14,924 nt of DNA from Bacteroidales bacterium UBA1751. GTDB taxonomy: Bacteria; Bacteroidota; Bacteroidia; Bacteroidales; UBA932. Shown here piece after piece: positions 1 to 6,598 of this stretch; position 1 is the first letter of the stretch; each line of letters starts with the position of its first letter. The position numbers were made by a program, and so were the translations under genes. The stretch is taken from NCBI GenBank assembly GCA_002315995.1, contig DCHN01000088.1, forward strand, positions 5,114 to 20,037, read 5' to 3'. The notes beneath the pieces are model-generated. The model did not search any database, was not told where the DNA came from, and worked only from the letters and a program-made list of their open reading frames with translations.

Positions 1-720
1 ATAAGGACAGGCGCTGCAGATGTTATTCTTGCGGGAGGAACTGAACAGGCAATTACCGTAAGTTCAGTTGGAGGCTTCAATACAATGAAGGCCCTCTCTA
101 CAAACAATGAGAATTACAAATGTGCTTCAAAACCTTACGACAAGAATCGAGACGGATTCGTAATGGGTGCGGGAGCTGGAGTTCTTGTACTTGAGGAGGA
201 GGAGCACGCCAGAAAGCGCGGAGCAAAGATTTATGCAAGATTCTGCGGAGGCGGAATGTCATCGGATGCATACCACATTTCAGCAACTTCTCCAGATGGT
301 GAGGGCGCTGCAATATGTATGGCCAATGCAATAAAGGATGCGGGTCTCAAGCCTGAGGACATCAACTATGTGAACACTCACGGAACAGCTACTCCTGTAG
401 GCGACATCCCGGAGCTGGCAGCCCTTGCAAAGGTGCTTGGAGAGCACTACAAGGATACTTATATCAGCTCTACAAAATCTATGACAGGTCACCTTCTCGG
501 TGCTGCCAGTGCAATTGAGGCTGTGGCTTCCATTCTTGCAATAAACAACAATGTTATTCCTCCTACAATCAATGTGGAGGAACTTGATGAAAATCTTCCT
601 GAAGGTTCAAACATTGTAATCAACAAACCTTTGAAGGCAACCGTGAACTACGCTCTGAGCAACAGCTTCGGATTCGGAGGTCACAACGCTTCAGTCATTT
701 TCGGAAAGTACAACAAATAG
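1..720 (+). CDS. fabF: Beta-ketoacyl-ACP synthase II, C-terminal part (5' end outside window)
   Basis: This is the last 239 residues of a thiolase-fold condensing enzyme that extends acyl-ACP with malonyl-ACP in type II fatty acid synthesis. The frame is open from base 1, so the first ATG in view (85) is internal. The catalytic set is visible: His in NTHGTATP (codon 379-381), Lys in STKSMTGH (475-477) and His in the same motif (490-492). Their spacing matches H303, K335 and H340 of Escherichia coli FabF. The C-terminal SNSFGFGGHNAS motif is also typical. The active-site Cys (about residue 163) lies upstream of the window. By comparison with a roughly 412-residue FabF, the window begins near residue 177. 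The FabF assignment over FabB rests on the TKSMTGHLLGAASAIEA-type block and overall resemblance. The next gene starts 39 bases downstream. Confidence 0.93.
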   Translation: MRTGAADVILAGGTEQAITVSSVGGFNTMKALSTNNENYKCASKPYDKNRDGFVMGAGAGVLVLEEEEHARKRGAKIYARFCGGGMSSDAYHISATSPDGEGAAICMANAIKDAGLKPEDINYVNTHGTATPVGDIPELAALAKVLGEHYKDTYISSTKSMTGHLLGAASAIEAVASILAINNNVIPPTINVEELDENLPEGSNIVINKPLKATVNYALSNSFGFGGHNASVIFGKYNK

Positions 721-759
721 AGGATACCTTAGACTGAAAAATAGAGGAGATTGGTTTTG

Positions 760-1611
760 ATGAGGGTCCATATAAACAAGGAATATGAGGAGCAGCGGAA
801 GTTCATTGAGAGCATTCCTGCTCTTTTTGTATCCAATGGTGGCAAGCTTATTCTGGAGAGCAGAAACATTGTCAGACTCTTTCCTGAGCAGGGCTTTGTG
901 GTAAAGAAGTTCCATAAGATTAATTTCATAAACAAGTTCGTCTATGCCTGCATAAGAAAGAGCAAGGCCCAGCGTTCGTTTGAGTATGCTCAGAGGCTTA
1001 TTGCCAATGGATTCGGATCTCCTGAACCTGTTGCATGGATTGACATTAAACGCTGTTTTCTTGGAATTCCATTCCTTCCTGTAATTCTCAGAAGTTCATT
1101 CTATATATGCAGGGAGTGCACTTGGCCGTCGCTTCAGGAGATATGCGGCAGGGAACCGGCTGAGGATACCGACTTCATTGTGAAGGCCTATGCAGCGGAT
1201 GTTGTAAGAATGCACAACTGCGGAATAGTTCCGGTGGACACCAACCCGGGAAATGTCTTTTATAGGATAAACGGGAATGGGAGCGTTAGTTCAAAAGAAA
1301 CAGAACAGAATTCGGCAGCCGATGTAGTGTGTGGTTCCGAAACTGTTCAGTTCCAGTACATTGATCTTAACAGGATGCATCTTTACAATGGACCGGCTCC
1401 ATTGGATGTTCGCTTTAGAAGCATTGCCAGAATGAGTAACAGCCAGGCAATGTTTGAACGTATAGCAAGCCTCTATTTTTCAATTTATTATAATGTTTCA
1501 GACGGAAATAAGGACCAAAGGGTTGATGCGGCAGTTGAGGGGTGCCGCACAGAGCGTAGGAAATTCATGAGCCGCATGGAACTGAAGGAGAAGTTAAAGG
1601 GACGCAGATGA
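760..1611 (+). CDS. Lipopolysaccharide (Kdo/WaaP-family) kinase
   Basis: This is a 283-residue protein-kinase-like enzyme that probably phosphorylates Kdo or a core sugar of lipopolysaccharide at the inner face of the cytoplasmic membrane. Kinase landmarks are present: a lysine in FVVKKF (K49 or K50) for ATP binding, a catalytic loop HNCGIVPVDTNPGN with D160 and N165, and a DFG-like metal-binding Asp in YIDLNRM (D202). The H..GI..D..PGN pattern followed by IDLNR is characteristic of the Kdo kinase/WaaP/InaA group rather than Ser/Thr kinases. About 30 polar residues between the two loops look like a family-specific insertion. I chose the ATG at 760 rather than the in-frame TTG at 751, because the purine-rich AGAGGAGA at 743-750 is well placed for it. 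The stop overlaps the nagA start (ATGA), implying translational coupling. The exact sugar substrate cannot be read from sequence. Confidence 0.8.
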   Translation: MRVHINKEYEEQRKFIESIPALFVSNGGKLILESRNIVRLFPEQGFVVKKFHKINFINKFVYACIRKSKAQRSFEYAQRLIANGFGSPEPVAWIDIKRCFLGIPFLPVILRSSFYICRECTWPSLQEICGREPAEDTDFIVKAYAADVVRMHNCGIVPVDTNPGNVFYRINGNGSVSSKETEQNSAADVVCGSETVQFQYIDLNRMHLYNGPAPLDVRFRSIARMSNSQAMFERIASLYFSIYYNVSDGNKDQRVDAAVEGCRTERRKFMSRMELKEKLKGRR

Positions 1612-2789
1612 TGAACAGATTTAAGATTTCAGGTGGCCGTGTCATTACAGGTGGTGCCGATTTGGGTGAATGCACTCTGCTCGTAGAAGAGGGGTGTATA
1701 AAAGGAGTTGAAAAGGGAAATGTTGAGGCTCCTGATTATGAAACAATAGATGCAACTGGAAGGTATGTGATGCCAGGCTTTATTGACATTCACACCCATG
1801 GTTCCGGAGGACATGATTTTATGGATTGCTCCGTTGAGGGGTGCAAGGTCATTGCAAAGGAGCATGCCAAGCATGGTACCACTCTTATGTTCCCAACCAC
1901 AATGGCTTCAGACAATGAGGAACTTTTCCGTTTTCTCGATGAATATGAGACACTTGGCGAAACAGGAGGTGCTGCGTTTGGAGGACTTCATCTGGAGGGG
2001 CCATATTTTGCATACGCCTTTAGAGGCGCACAGGATCCCAAATATCTGAAGAACCCATCTCCAAAGGGTTATATGCCTGTTCTGGAGCGCTGCAAGGATA
2101 TAAAGCGCTGGAGCATAGCTCCTGAACTTCCTGGAGCGCTTGAGTTGGGGCGGGAGCTTGCAAAGAGGGGAATTGTGGCTGCCATTGCCCATACCGATGC
2201 CCTGTACGATGATGTTGTAAAGGCGCATGAGGCTGGATATAGCCTTATGACTCACTTCTATTCAAGAATGAATGGCTTTACCAGAAGGGGAGCCTACAAA
2301 TACGCCGGCTGCATTGAGGCTGCATACCTTATAGATGACATCTCCGTTGAACTCATTGGTGACGGAATTCACGTACCGGCACCGCTTCTGAAACTTGTAC
2401 GCAAGAACAAGGATCTGAGTAAAATCATTCTCTGCACCGATTCAATGCGTGGAGCCGGAATGCCTGAGGGAACAAAGAGTGTACTCGGTTCGCTTGAGAA
2501 GGGTCAGGAGGTTGTAATAGAGAATGGGGTTGCCTTCCTGGCCGACAGGAGTTGTTTTGCCGGCAGTGTATGTACAACCGAGCGTATGGTTAAGACTATG
2601 TGGCAGCAGGGCGGAGCAACTCTGCCTGAAGCTGTTGTAATGGCAACAGAGAACCCCGCCAACATTATGGGATACGGCCATTGCAAAGGAAAAATCAAGG
2701 CCGGTTACGACGCTGACCTCGTAATATGCAGCAAGGAACTCGATGTTGAACAGACCTTCGTGAAAGGCGTTCGTGTTTGCCATAATTGA
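1608..2789 (+). CDS. nagA: N-acetylglucosamine-6-phosphate deacetylase
   Basis: This 393-residue amidohydrolase of the metal-dependent TIM-barrel type removes acetate from GlcNAc-6-phosphate to give glucosamine-6-phosphate in the cytoplasm. That feeds either glycolysis or UDP-GlcNAc synthesis for peptidoglycan and lipid A. Metal and catalytic residues are all visible: HTHG (H62, H64), HLEGPYF (E130), AHTDA (H195), THFYSRMNGFTRRG (H216), GDGIHVP and the catalytic Asp in CTDSMRGAG (D278). The C-terminal GKIKAGYDADLVI closes the beta-sandwich domain, as usual in this family. Length is typical (about 380-400). The HxH variant differs from the QxN form in Escherichia coli NagA. Start 1608 overlaps the kinase stop by 4 bases; a second ATG at 1611 is equally possible. 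No deaminase (nagB) is in the window. Confidence 0.92.
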   Translation: MMNRFKISGGRVITGGADLGECTLLVEEGCIKGVEKGNVEAPDYETIDATGRYVMPGFIDIHTHGSGGHDFMDCSVEGCKVIAKEHAKHGTTLMFPTTMASDNEELFRFLDEYETLGETGGAAFGGLHLEGPYFAYAFRGAQDPKYLKNPSPKGYMPVLERCKDIKRWSIAPELPGALELGRELAKRGIVAAIAHTDALYDDVVKAHEAGYSLMTHFYSRMNGFTRRGAYKYAGCIEAAYLIDDISVELIGDGIHVPAPLLKLVRKNKDLSKIILCTDSMRGAGMPEGTKSVLGSLEKGQEVVIENGVAFLADRSCFAGSVCTTERMVKTMWQQGGATLPEAVVMATENPANIMGYGHCKGKIKAGYDADLVICSKELDVEQTFVKGVRVCHN

Positions 2790-2807
2790 AGATATTAACT
2801 ACATTTG
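2776..2807 (+). promoter_or_regulatory. Bacteroidota-type promoter for rmuC
   Basis: TTTG at 2776-2779, a 20-base spacer, then TACATTTG at 2800-2807 match the Bacteroides primary-sigma consensus (TTTG, 19-21 bases, TAnnTTTG) exactly. The -33 element lies inside the last codons of nagA. Transcription would begin a few bases after 2807 and leave a leader of about 30 bases before the rmuC ATG. Confidence 0.72.
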
Positions 2808-2814
2808 TAGTGAA

Positions 2815-2829
2815 GCCCCAACCTGGGGC
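2815..2829 (+). promoter_or_regulatory. Perfect 6-bp stem-loop in the rmuC leader
   Basis: GCCCCA (2815-2820) and TGGGGC (2824-2829) are perfect inverted repeats around a three-base loop, ACC. No T-run follows, so this is not a standard intrinsic terminator. It sits just downstream of the predicted transcription start and 14 bases before the rmuC ATG. That position could stabilise the 5' end of the transcript or affect translation. Function is not shown by the sequence. Confidence 0.45.
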
Positions 2830-2843
2830 GATAGATTTCAATT

Positions 2844-4058
2844 ATGGAAATAGTCATCTCTTTTATTGCTGGTTTTGCGGTGGCCGCATTTGCCGCCTTC
2901 TTTATTGCAAAATCCATATTCAACTCAACCGGGAGAATGCGTGAAGCTGCGCACAAGGAGGCTATGGATGCCCTTGAGAGCAGGTTCAATGAGACAATAT
3001 CCAAGGTGAGCGCACAGGTGAGTTCGCAGGTGAGTGCTCAGGTAAGAAACGAAACCGACAGCATGCTCAAGCAGCGTCAGGATGAGTTCTCCAAATCAAG
3101 CAGCCAGAGCATAGGAGCTCTTGTCAATCCGCTCAAGGAGAACATAGAGCAACTCAAGAAGGCAATGGACCAGAACGGAAAGGATCAGGCGGAGCGCAAT
3201 GGAGAGATGCGTGAGAGAATAAAGAACCTTCTCCAGCATAGTGAAGCGGCCCGCAAGAGTGCCGATGAACTTGCAAATGCCCTAAGACACGGCAGCAAGG
3301 TGCAGGGTGACTGGGGTGAAACCGTACTTGAAGAACTCCTTACTTCGCAGGGACTTACAAAGGGAGTACATTATGATACACAGGCTGTGATTTCAGATGC
3401 CTCAGGCTCTCCGGTAAGAAATGAAAACGGAGGTATAATGCGTCCCGACGTCATACTGCATCTCGACGAGACCAGAGAGGTTATAATAGACTCCAAAGTC
3501 TCTCTCACATCATATATAGATTATGTTAACGCTGAAGATGAGACAAGCCGTCAGATCTTTCTCAAGGCTCACATTGAGAGTTTGAAGAAGCACGTGAAGG
3601 AACTCTCGGCAAAAGATTACTCTTCGTATGTGCAGCAGCCAAAAGTTTCCGCCGGATATGTAATAATGTTTGTACCGAACGTGGGCGCTTTATGGTGCGC
3701 ACTCAATGCTGAACCTGACCTTTGGCGAAAGGCAGCTGAGGCAAATGTTTATATTGCTGATGAGCAGAGCCTTTACGGAGCACTGAAAATTGTTAATCTC
3801 ACCTGGCGTCAGGTGGCGCAGGCGCAGAACCATGAGAAGGTGTATGAACTCGCCAACGAGATGATAGAGAGGGTTGGCCTCTTCATGAAGAAGTATGAGG
3901 CAGTGGGCAAGGCACTCCATCTGGCCAATGATGAGTGGGAAGATGGCCTCAAGAAACTTGACGTTAAAGGGCAGAGCATAGTGAATACCTCAGCCAAGCT
4001 TATAAAGCTGGGTGCAAAAAACAGTGAGCGGCATCCTATAAAAATGCTATATTTGTAA
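2844..4058 (+). CDS. rmuC: RmuC-family DNA recombination protein
   Basis: This 404-residue protein belongs to the RmuC family, which in Escherichia coli limits inversion and rearrangement at short inverted repeats and is related to restriction-endonuclease-like nucleases. An N-terminal membrane segment (about residues 3-23) anchors it. A long charged coiled coil follows (about 25-150), including the small repeat SAQVSSQVSAQV. The conserved catalytic-type domain contains QGDWGE (around 153-158), a RPDVILHL block (around 199) and IDSKVSLTSY with D216 and K218. The D...DSK arrangement resembles PD-(D/E)xK nucleases. The C-terminal LGAKNSERHP motif is close to the family norm, so the protein is complete. 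It has its own promoter and leader hairpin. The export cassette starts 15 bases after its stop, but no functional tie between RmuC and export is evident. Confidence 0.9.
   Translation: MEIVISFIAGFAVAAFAAFFIAKSIFNSTGRMREAAHKEAMDALESRFNETISKVSAQVSSQVSAQVRNETDSMLKQRQDEFSKSSSQSIGALVNPLKENIEQLKKAMDQNGKDQAERNGEMRERIKNLLQHSEAARKSADELANALRHGSKVQGDWGETVLEELLTSQGLTKGVHYDTQAVISDASGSPVRNENGGIMRPDVILHLDETREVIIDSKVSLTSYIDYVNAEDETSRQIFLKAHIESLKKHVKELSAKDYSSYVQQPKVSAGYVIMFVPNVGALWCALNAEPDLWRKAAEANVYIADEQSLYGALKIVNLTWRQVAQAQNHEKVYELANEMIERVGLFMKKYEAVGKALHLANDEWEDGLKKLDVKGQSIVNTSAKLIKLGAKNSERHPIKMLYL
4048..4055 (+). promoter_or_regulatory. Candidate -7 box for the export cassette, inside the end of rmuC
   Basis: TATATTTG at 4048-4055 fits TAnnTTTG perfectly and lies 18 bases before the adaptor ATG at 4074. 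It overlaps the final codons of rmuC. No convincing TTTG is found 19-21 bases upstream, so the promoter is only half supported. If it is not used, the cassette would be read from the rmuC promoter. Confidence 0.38.
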
Positions 4059-4073
4059 AACAATTCTCTTGGT

Positions 4074-4868
4074 ATGGAAGGAAAATATGTAAGACTTACG
4101 TCTCATTCGTCAATAGCGGTGCTCCTGGCCATAGGAATCCTCTCCGTGGGCTTCATAATTTGGGCATTCTTCGGTTCGGTTACAGACCGTGAAATCATAC
4201 GTGGGGTGGTCTTCCCAAGCAATGGAACCATTGGTGTGAATGTTCCAAGCAATGGTTCTGTAAAGGAGGTTTTCGTACATAAAGGTGATATGGTTGTACA
4301 GGGGCAGTCACTTGCCCTTATTGCGGTTGATGGCGCATACAGTGTTCTCTCTGCACCATACAGCGGTACCGTGCTTTCGTATATTCCGGAGAATGGTACG
4401 TTCAATGCATTTGAAGATGTAGTTGACCTGCTTCCTCATGGTGGGGAGCAAAAGGTTTATAACGTTACTGCCTATGCTAACTTTACCTCAATGAGATTCA
4501 TAAAGCAGGGGCAGGAGGCTCAGATAACACCGTTGAATGAGAAACGTGAAAGGGTTGGTTATGTGAGGGGAGTGATTAAAAGGGTAAATCAGTATCCTAC
4601 AACGCGCCAGGAGGCTGTGTTGAAACTTCAGAATGCATCTCTTGCAGATGAAATTTTCCCTTATGACAATTCGGTGTTTGAAATAGAAATTAGTATGAGA
4701 CGCAATCCGGACGCGCCTGATGAGCTTGATTGGTCTTTTCCTTCCGATGAACCCATTGATATGAGTGTGGGTACCTTCTGCAATATTGAGGTGGTTGTAA
4801 AATCACGCTCCATTATTAGATACATCTTTGAAAATGTAAGGGAGAAACGCAATTCATTAAGAAAATGA
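4074..4868 (+). CDS. NHLM-type HlyD-like secretion adaptor lacking the alpha-hairpin
   Basis: This 264-residue inner-membrane periplasmic adaptor probably links the ABC pump to the outer-membrane channel. One transmembrane helix (about residues 13-33) is followed by a split biotinyl/lipoyl-like domain and a beta-barrel domain. The two lipoyl halves meet directly around residues 80-97 (LIAVDG then YSVLSAPYSG), so the usual coiled-coil hairpin is absent. The second half carries the pattern I recall for NHLM bacteriocin-system secretion proteins: QYPTTRQEA (173-181), a Leu/Asn-rich stretch, a short beta strand, RNPDAPDELDWSF (W220), then GTFCNIEVVVKSR. The following ABC gene overlaps its stop by 4 bases (ATGA). 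Assignment to the NHLM subfamily is from memory of the family pattern and was not searched. A generic HlyD_D23-type adaptor is the alternative. Confidence 0.78.
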   Translation: MEGKYVRLTSHSSIAVLLAIGILSVGFIIWAFFGSVTDREIIRGVVFPSNGTIGVNVPSNGSVKEVFVHKGDMVVQGQSLALIAVDGAYSVLSAPYSGTVLSYIPENGTFNAFEDVVDLLPHGGEQKVYNVTAYANFTSMRFIKQGQEAQITPLNEKRERVGYVRGVIKRVNQYPTTRQEAVLKLQNASLADEIFPYDNSVFEIEISMRRNPDAPDELDWSFPSDEPIDMSVGTFCNIEVVVKSRSIIRYIFENVREKRNSLRK

Positions 4869-6598
4869 AAGAGAGGGACGAGAGTACACTGCGGTTTATA
4901 TCCAAGCACATGGTTGGCTTCAACGAGGCTGTTGCTTATGTTGGTGTCATTTCCGTGCTCATGATAATTCCTGGACTTGCAGTTCCAATAGTCAACCAGA
5001 TACTCATTGACAATGTTCTTTCCGGATTAAATCCGGAGTGGGGTGCGCCTCTGATTATGGTTGCAACACTCTTGATTCTTATGAGAGTTGTACTGCGTTT
5101 TCTTGAGGGAAGCGCATGGCGTCATAGAATGATGATGATTACAAGCAGCTCTTCAGAGATGCTCTGGCATATTCTTAGGCTTCCCGTAGGATTTTTCCAC
5201 GACAAATACACTGCAGATATTTCGAACAGGATTTACTACGGCACGTCAATAGCTGATAAGATGACGGATACCTTCGTGATACTTCTCCTTGATATTTTGA
5301 CGATCTTCTTCAATATCTACTTCATGATCAGATATAGTGCAGTACTCTCAATATTCGCTATTCTTCATATATTATGCAACATTATTATGCTCAGGGTTAT
5401 AAAGAAGAAGCAGAAAAATTTGAACATGGAGGCGCAGAAGGAGATAGACCATTTGAGCAGCATCACAGCAGCCTCAATTGAGAACATTGACTCAATAAAG
5501 AGTTCAACTGCAGAACCTTTCTTCTTTAGGGCGTGGGGCGATTCATTTGCAAGGATGCAGAGTGCCGCCGTACAGTGTGCTTCGAGAAATGTCTTCTCAG
5601 AAACTGTTCCTATATTTCTTGACTCAATAACAAGGGTTCTTATTTTGGGAGTGGGAGCATACTACATAATAGAGGGCCAGCTCACCGTTGGTATGCTTAT
5701 GTGTTTTCAGGCAATTGCAACACAAACTATGTCTCCTTTGAAACATTTTGTAGCAAACTTCCAGAATATGGCTGCTGTGAATGCACAGACAGAGCGAATG
5801 AAGGAGATTCTTGATGAGCCTTGTGATGTTCCTGATACGGTTGAGCCTGTAAAATGTAATGATACGGACACCGGTAAGCTTATTGGTGATATAGAGCTCA
5901 GACATGTCACTTTTGGTTACGACCGAAGCCAGCCACCTATTATTGAGGATTTCAATATGGTTGTTCCTGTAGGAAAGAGCGTTGCGTTTGTTGGTCCATC
6001 GGGATGCGGCAAGAGTACAATAGCAAAATTGATTTCGGGCCTGTATAAGCCATGGTCAGGCGAAATTCTCTTCGGCGGAAAGCGTCAGGAAGAAATTGAC
6101 CGTGACCTCTTTGCAAATTCGGTGGCCATTGTTGACCAGAATATTGTAATGTTTGAAGGAGATATTTCAGACAATGTGAAATTGTGGGATGACTCGGTGG
6201 AGGACTTTGCAATGATTCTTGCCTGCCACGATGCACAGATACACGATGAGATTGCTATAAGGGAGGGTGGATATCACGCAAATATGGAGTCTGGTGGTAA
6301 GAACTTTTCAGGTGGCCAAAGGCAGAGAATAGAGCTTGCCAGTGCCTTTGCAAAGGAGCCTACCATAATGATTATGGATGAGGGAACATCGGCTCTGGAT
6401 GCTATTACAGAGGAGGGTGTAATGAACAGTGTAAGGCAGATGGGCTGCTCCCAAATTATTATAGCCCACAGGTTGAGCACAATTCGCGACTGTGATGAAA
6501 TTATTGTGATGCAGCGTGGAAAGATTGTGGAGAGAGGTACGCATGAGCAGCTTATGGCTCAAAATGGATTCTATTCACTGCTAATAGAGAACAAATAA
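4865..6598 (+). CDS. ABC exporter half-transporter, NHLM ABC1-like, without C39 peptidase
   Basis: This 577-residue protein fuses a six-helix exporter membrane domain (about residues 18-310) to an ATPase domain (about 345-577). The nucleotide-binding motifs are complete: Walker A GPSGCGKST (377-385), Q-loop VDQNIVMFEG, signature FSGGQ (481-485), Walker B with catalytic Glu in IMIMDEGTSALD (D505, E506) and H-loop H535. The blocks LWHILRLPVGFF, TAEPFFFRAWGDS and EGQLTVGMLMCFQA resemble the NHLM bacteriocin-system ABC1 family. Members of that family usually begin with a C39 leader-peptidase domain of about 150 residues. Here only about 18 residues precede the first helix, and no Cys/His peptidase motif is present. 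It overlaps the adaptor gene upstream (4 bases) and the second ABC gene downstream (1 base, TAATG), so it probably heterodimerises with the next product. Confidence 0.85.
   Translation: MKERDESTLRFISKHMVGFNEAVAYVGVISVLMIIPGLAVPIVNQILIDNVLSGLNPEWGAPLIMVATLLILMRVVLRFLEGSAWRHRMMMITSSSSEMLWHILRLPVGFFHDKYTADISNRIYYGTSIADKMTDTFVILLLDILTIFFNIYFMIRYSAVLSIFAILHILCNIIMLRVIKKKQKNLNMEAQKEIDHLSSITAASIENIDSIKSSTAEPFFFRAWGDSFARMQSAAVQCASRNVFSETVPIFLDSITRVLILGVGAYYIIEGQLTVGMLMCFQAIATQTMSPLKHFVANFQNMAAVNAQTERMKEILDEPCDVPDTVEPVKCNDTDTGKLIGDIELRHVTFGYDRSQPPIIEDFNMVVPVGKSVAFVGPSGCGKSTIAKLISGLYKPWSGEILFGGKRQEEIDRDLFANSVAIVDQNIVMFEGDISDNVKLWDDSVEDFAMILACHDAQIHDEIAIREGGYHANMESGGKNFSGGQRQRIELASAFAKEPTIMIMDEGTSALDAITEEGVMNSVRQMGCSQIIIAHRLSTIRDCDEIIVMQRGKIVERGTHEQLMAQNGFYSLLIENK

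Noticed and set aside
85..720. ATG at 85 as the true start of the condensing-enzyme gene
   Set aside because: The same frame is open back to base 1 and reads family sequence (LAGGTEQAITVSSVGGF), so the gene enters from outside the window.
751..759. TTG at 751 as the kinase start
   Set aside because: It adds only three residues, and the in-frame ATG at 760 is better placed relative to the purine-rich AGAGGAGA at 743-750.
1908..2255. Minus-strand open frames opposite nagA and other genes
   Set aside because: They are antisense shadows of confidently identified genes, with no promoter or protein motif.
2815..2829. GCCCCA/TGGGGC hairpin as a nagA terminator
   Set aside because: No T-tract follows, and it lies downstream of the predicted rmuC start site, so a leader element is more likely.
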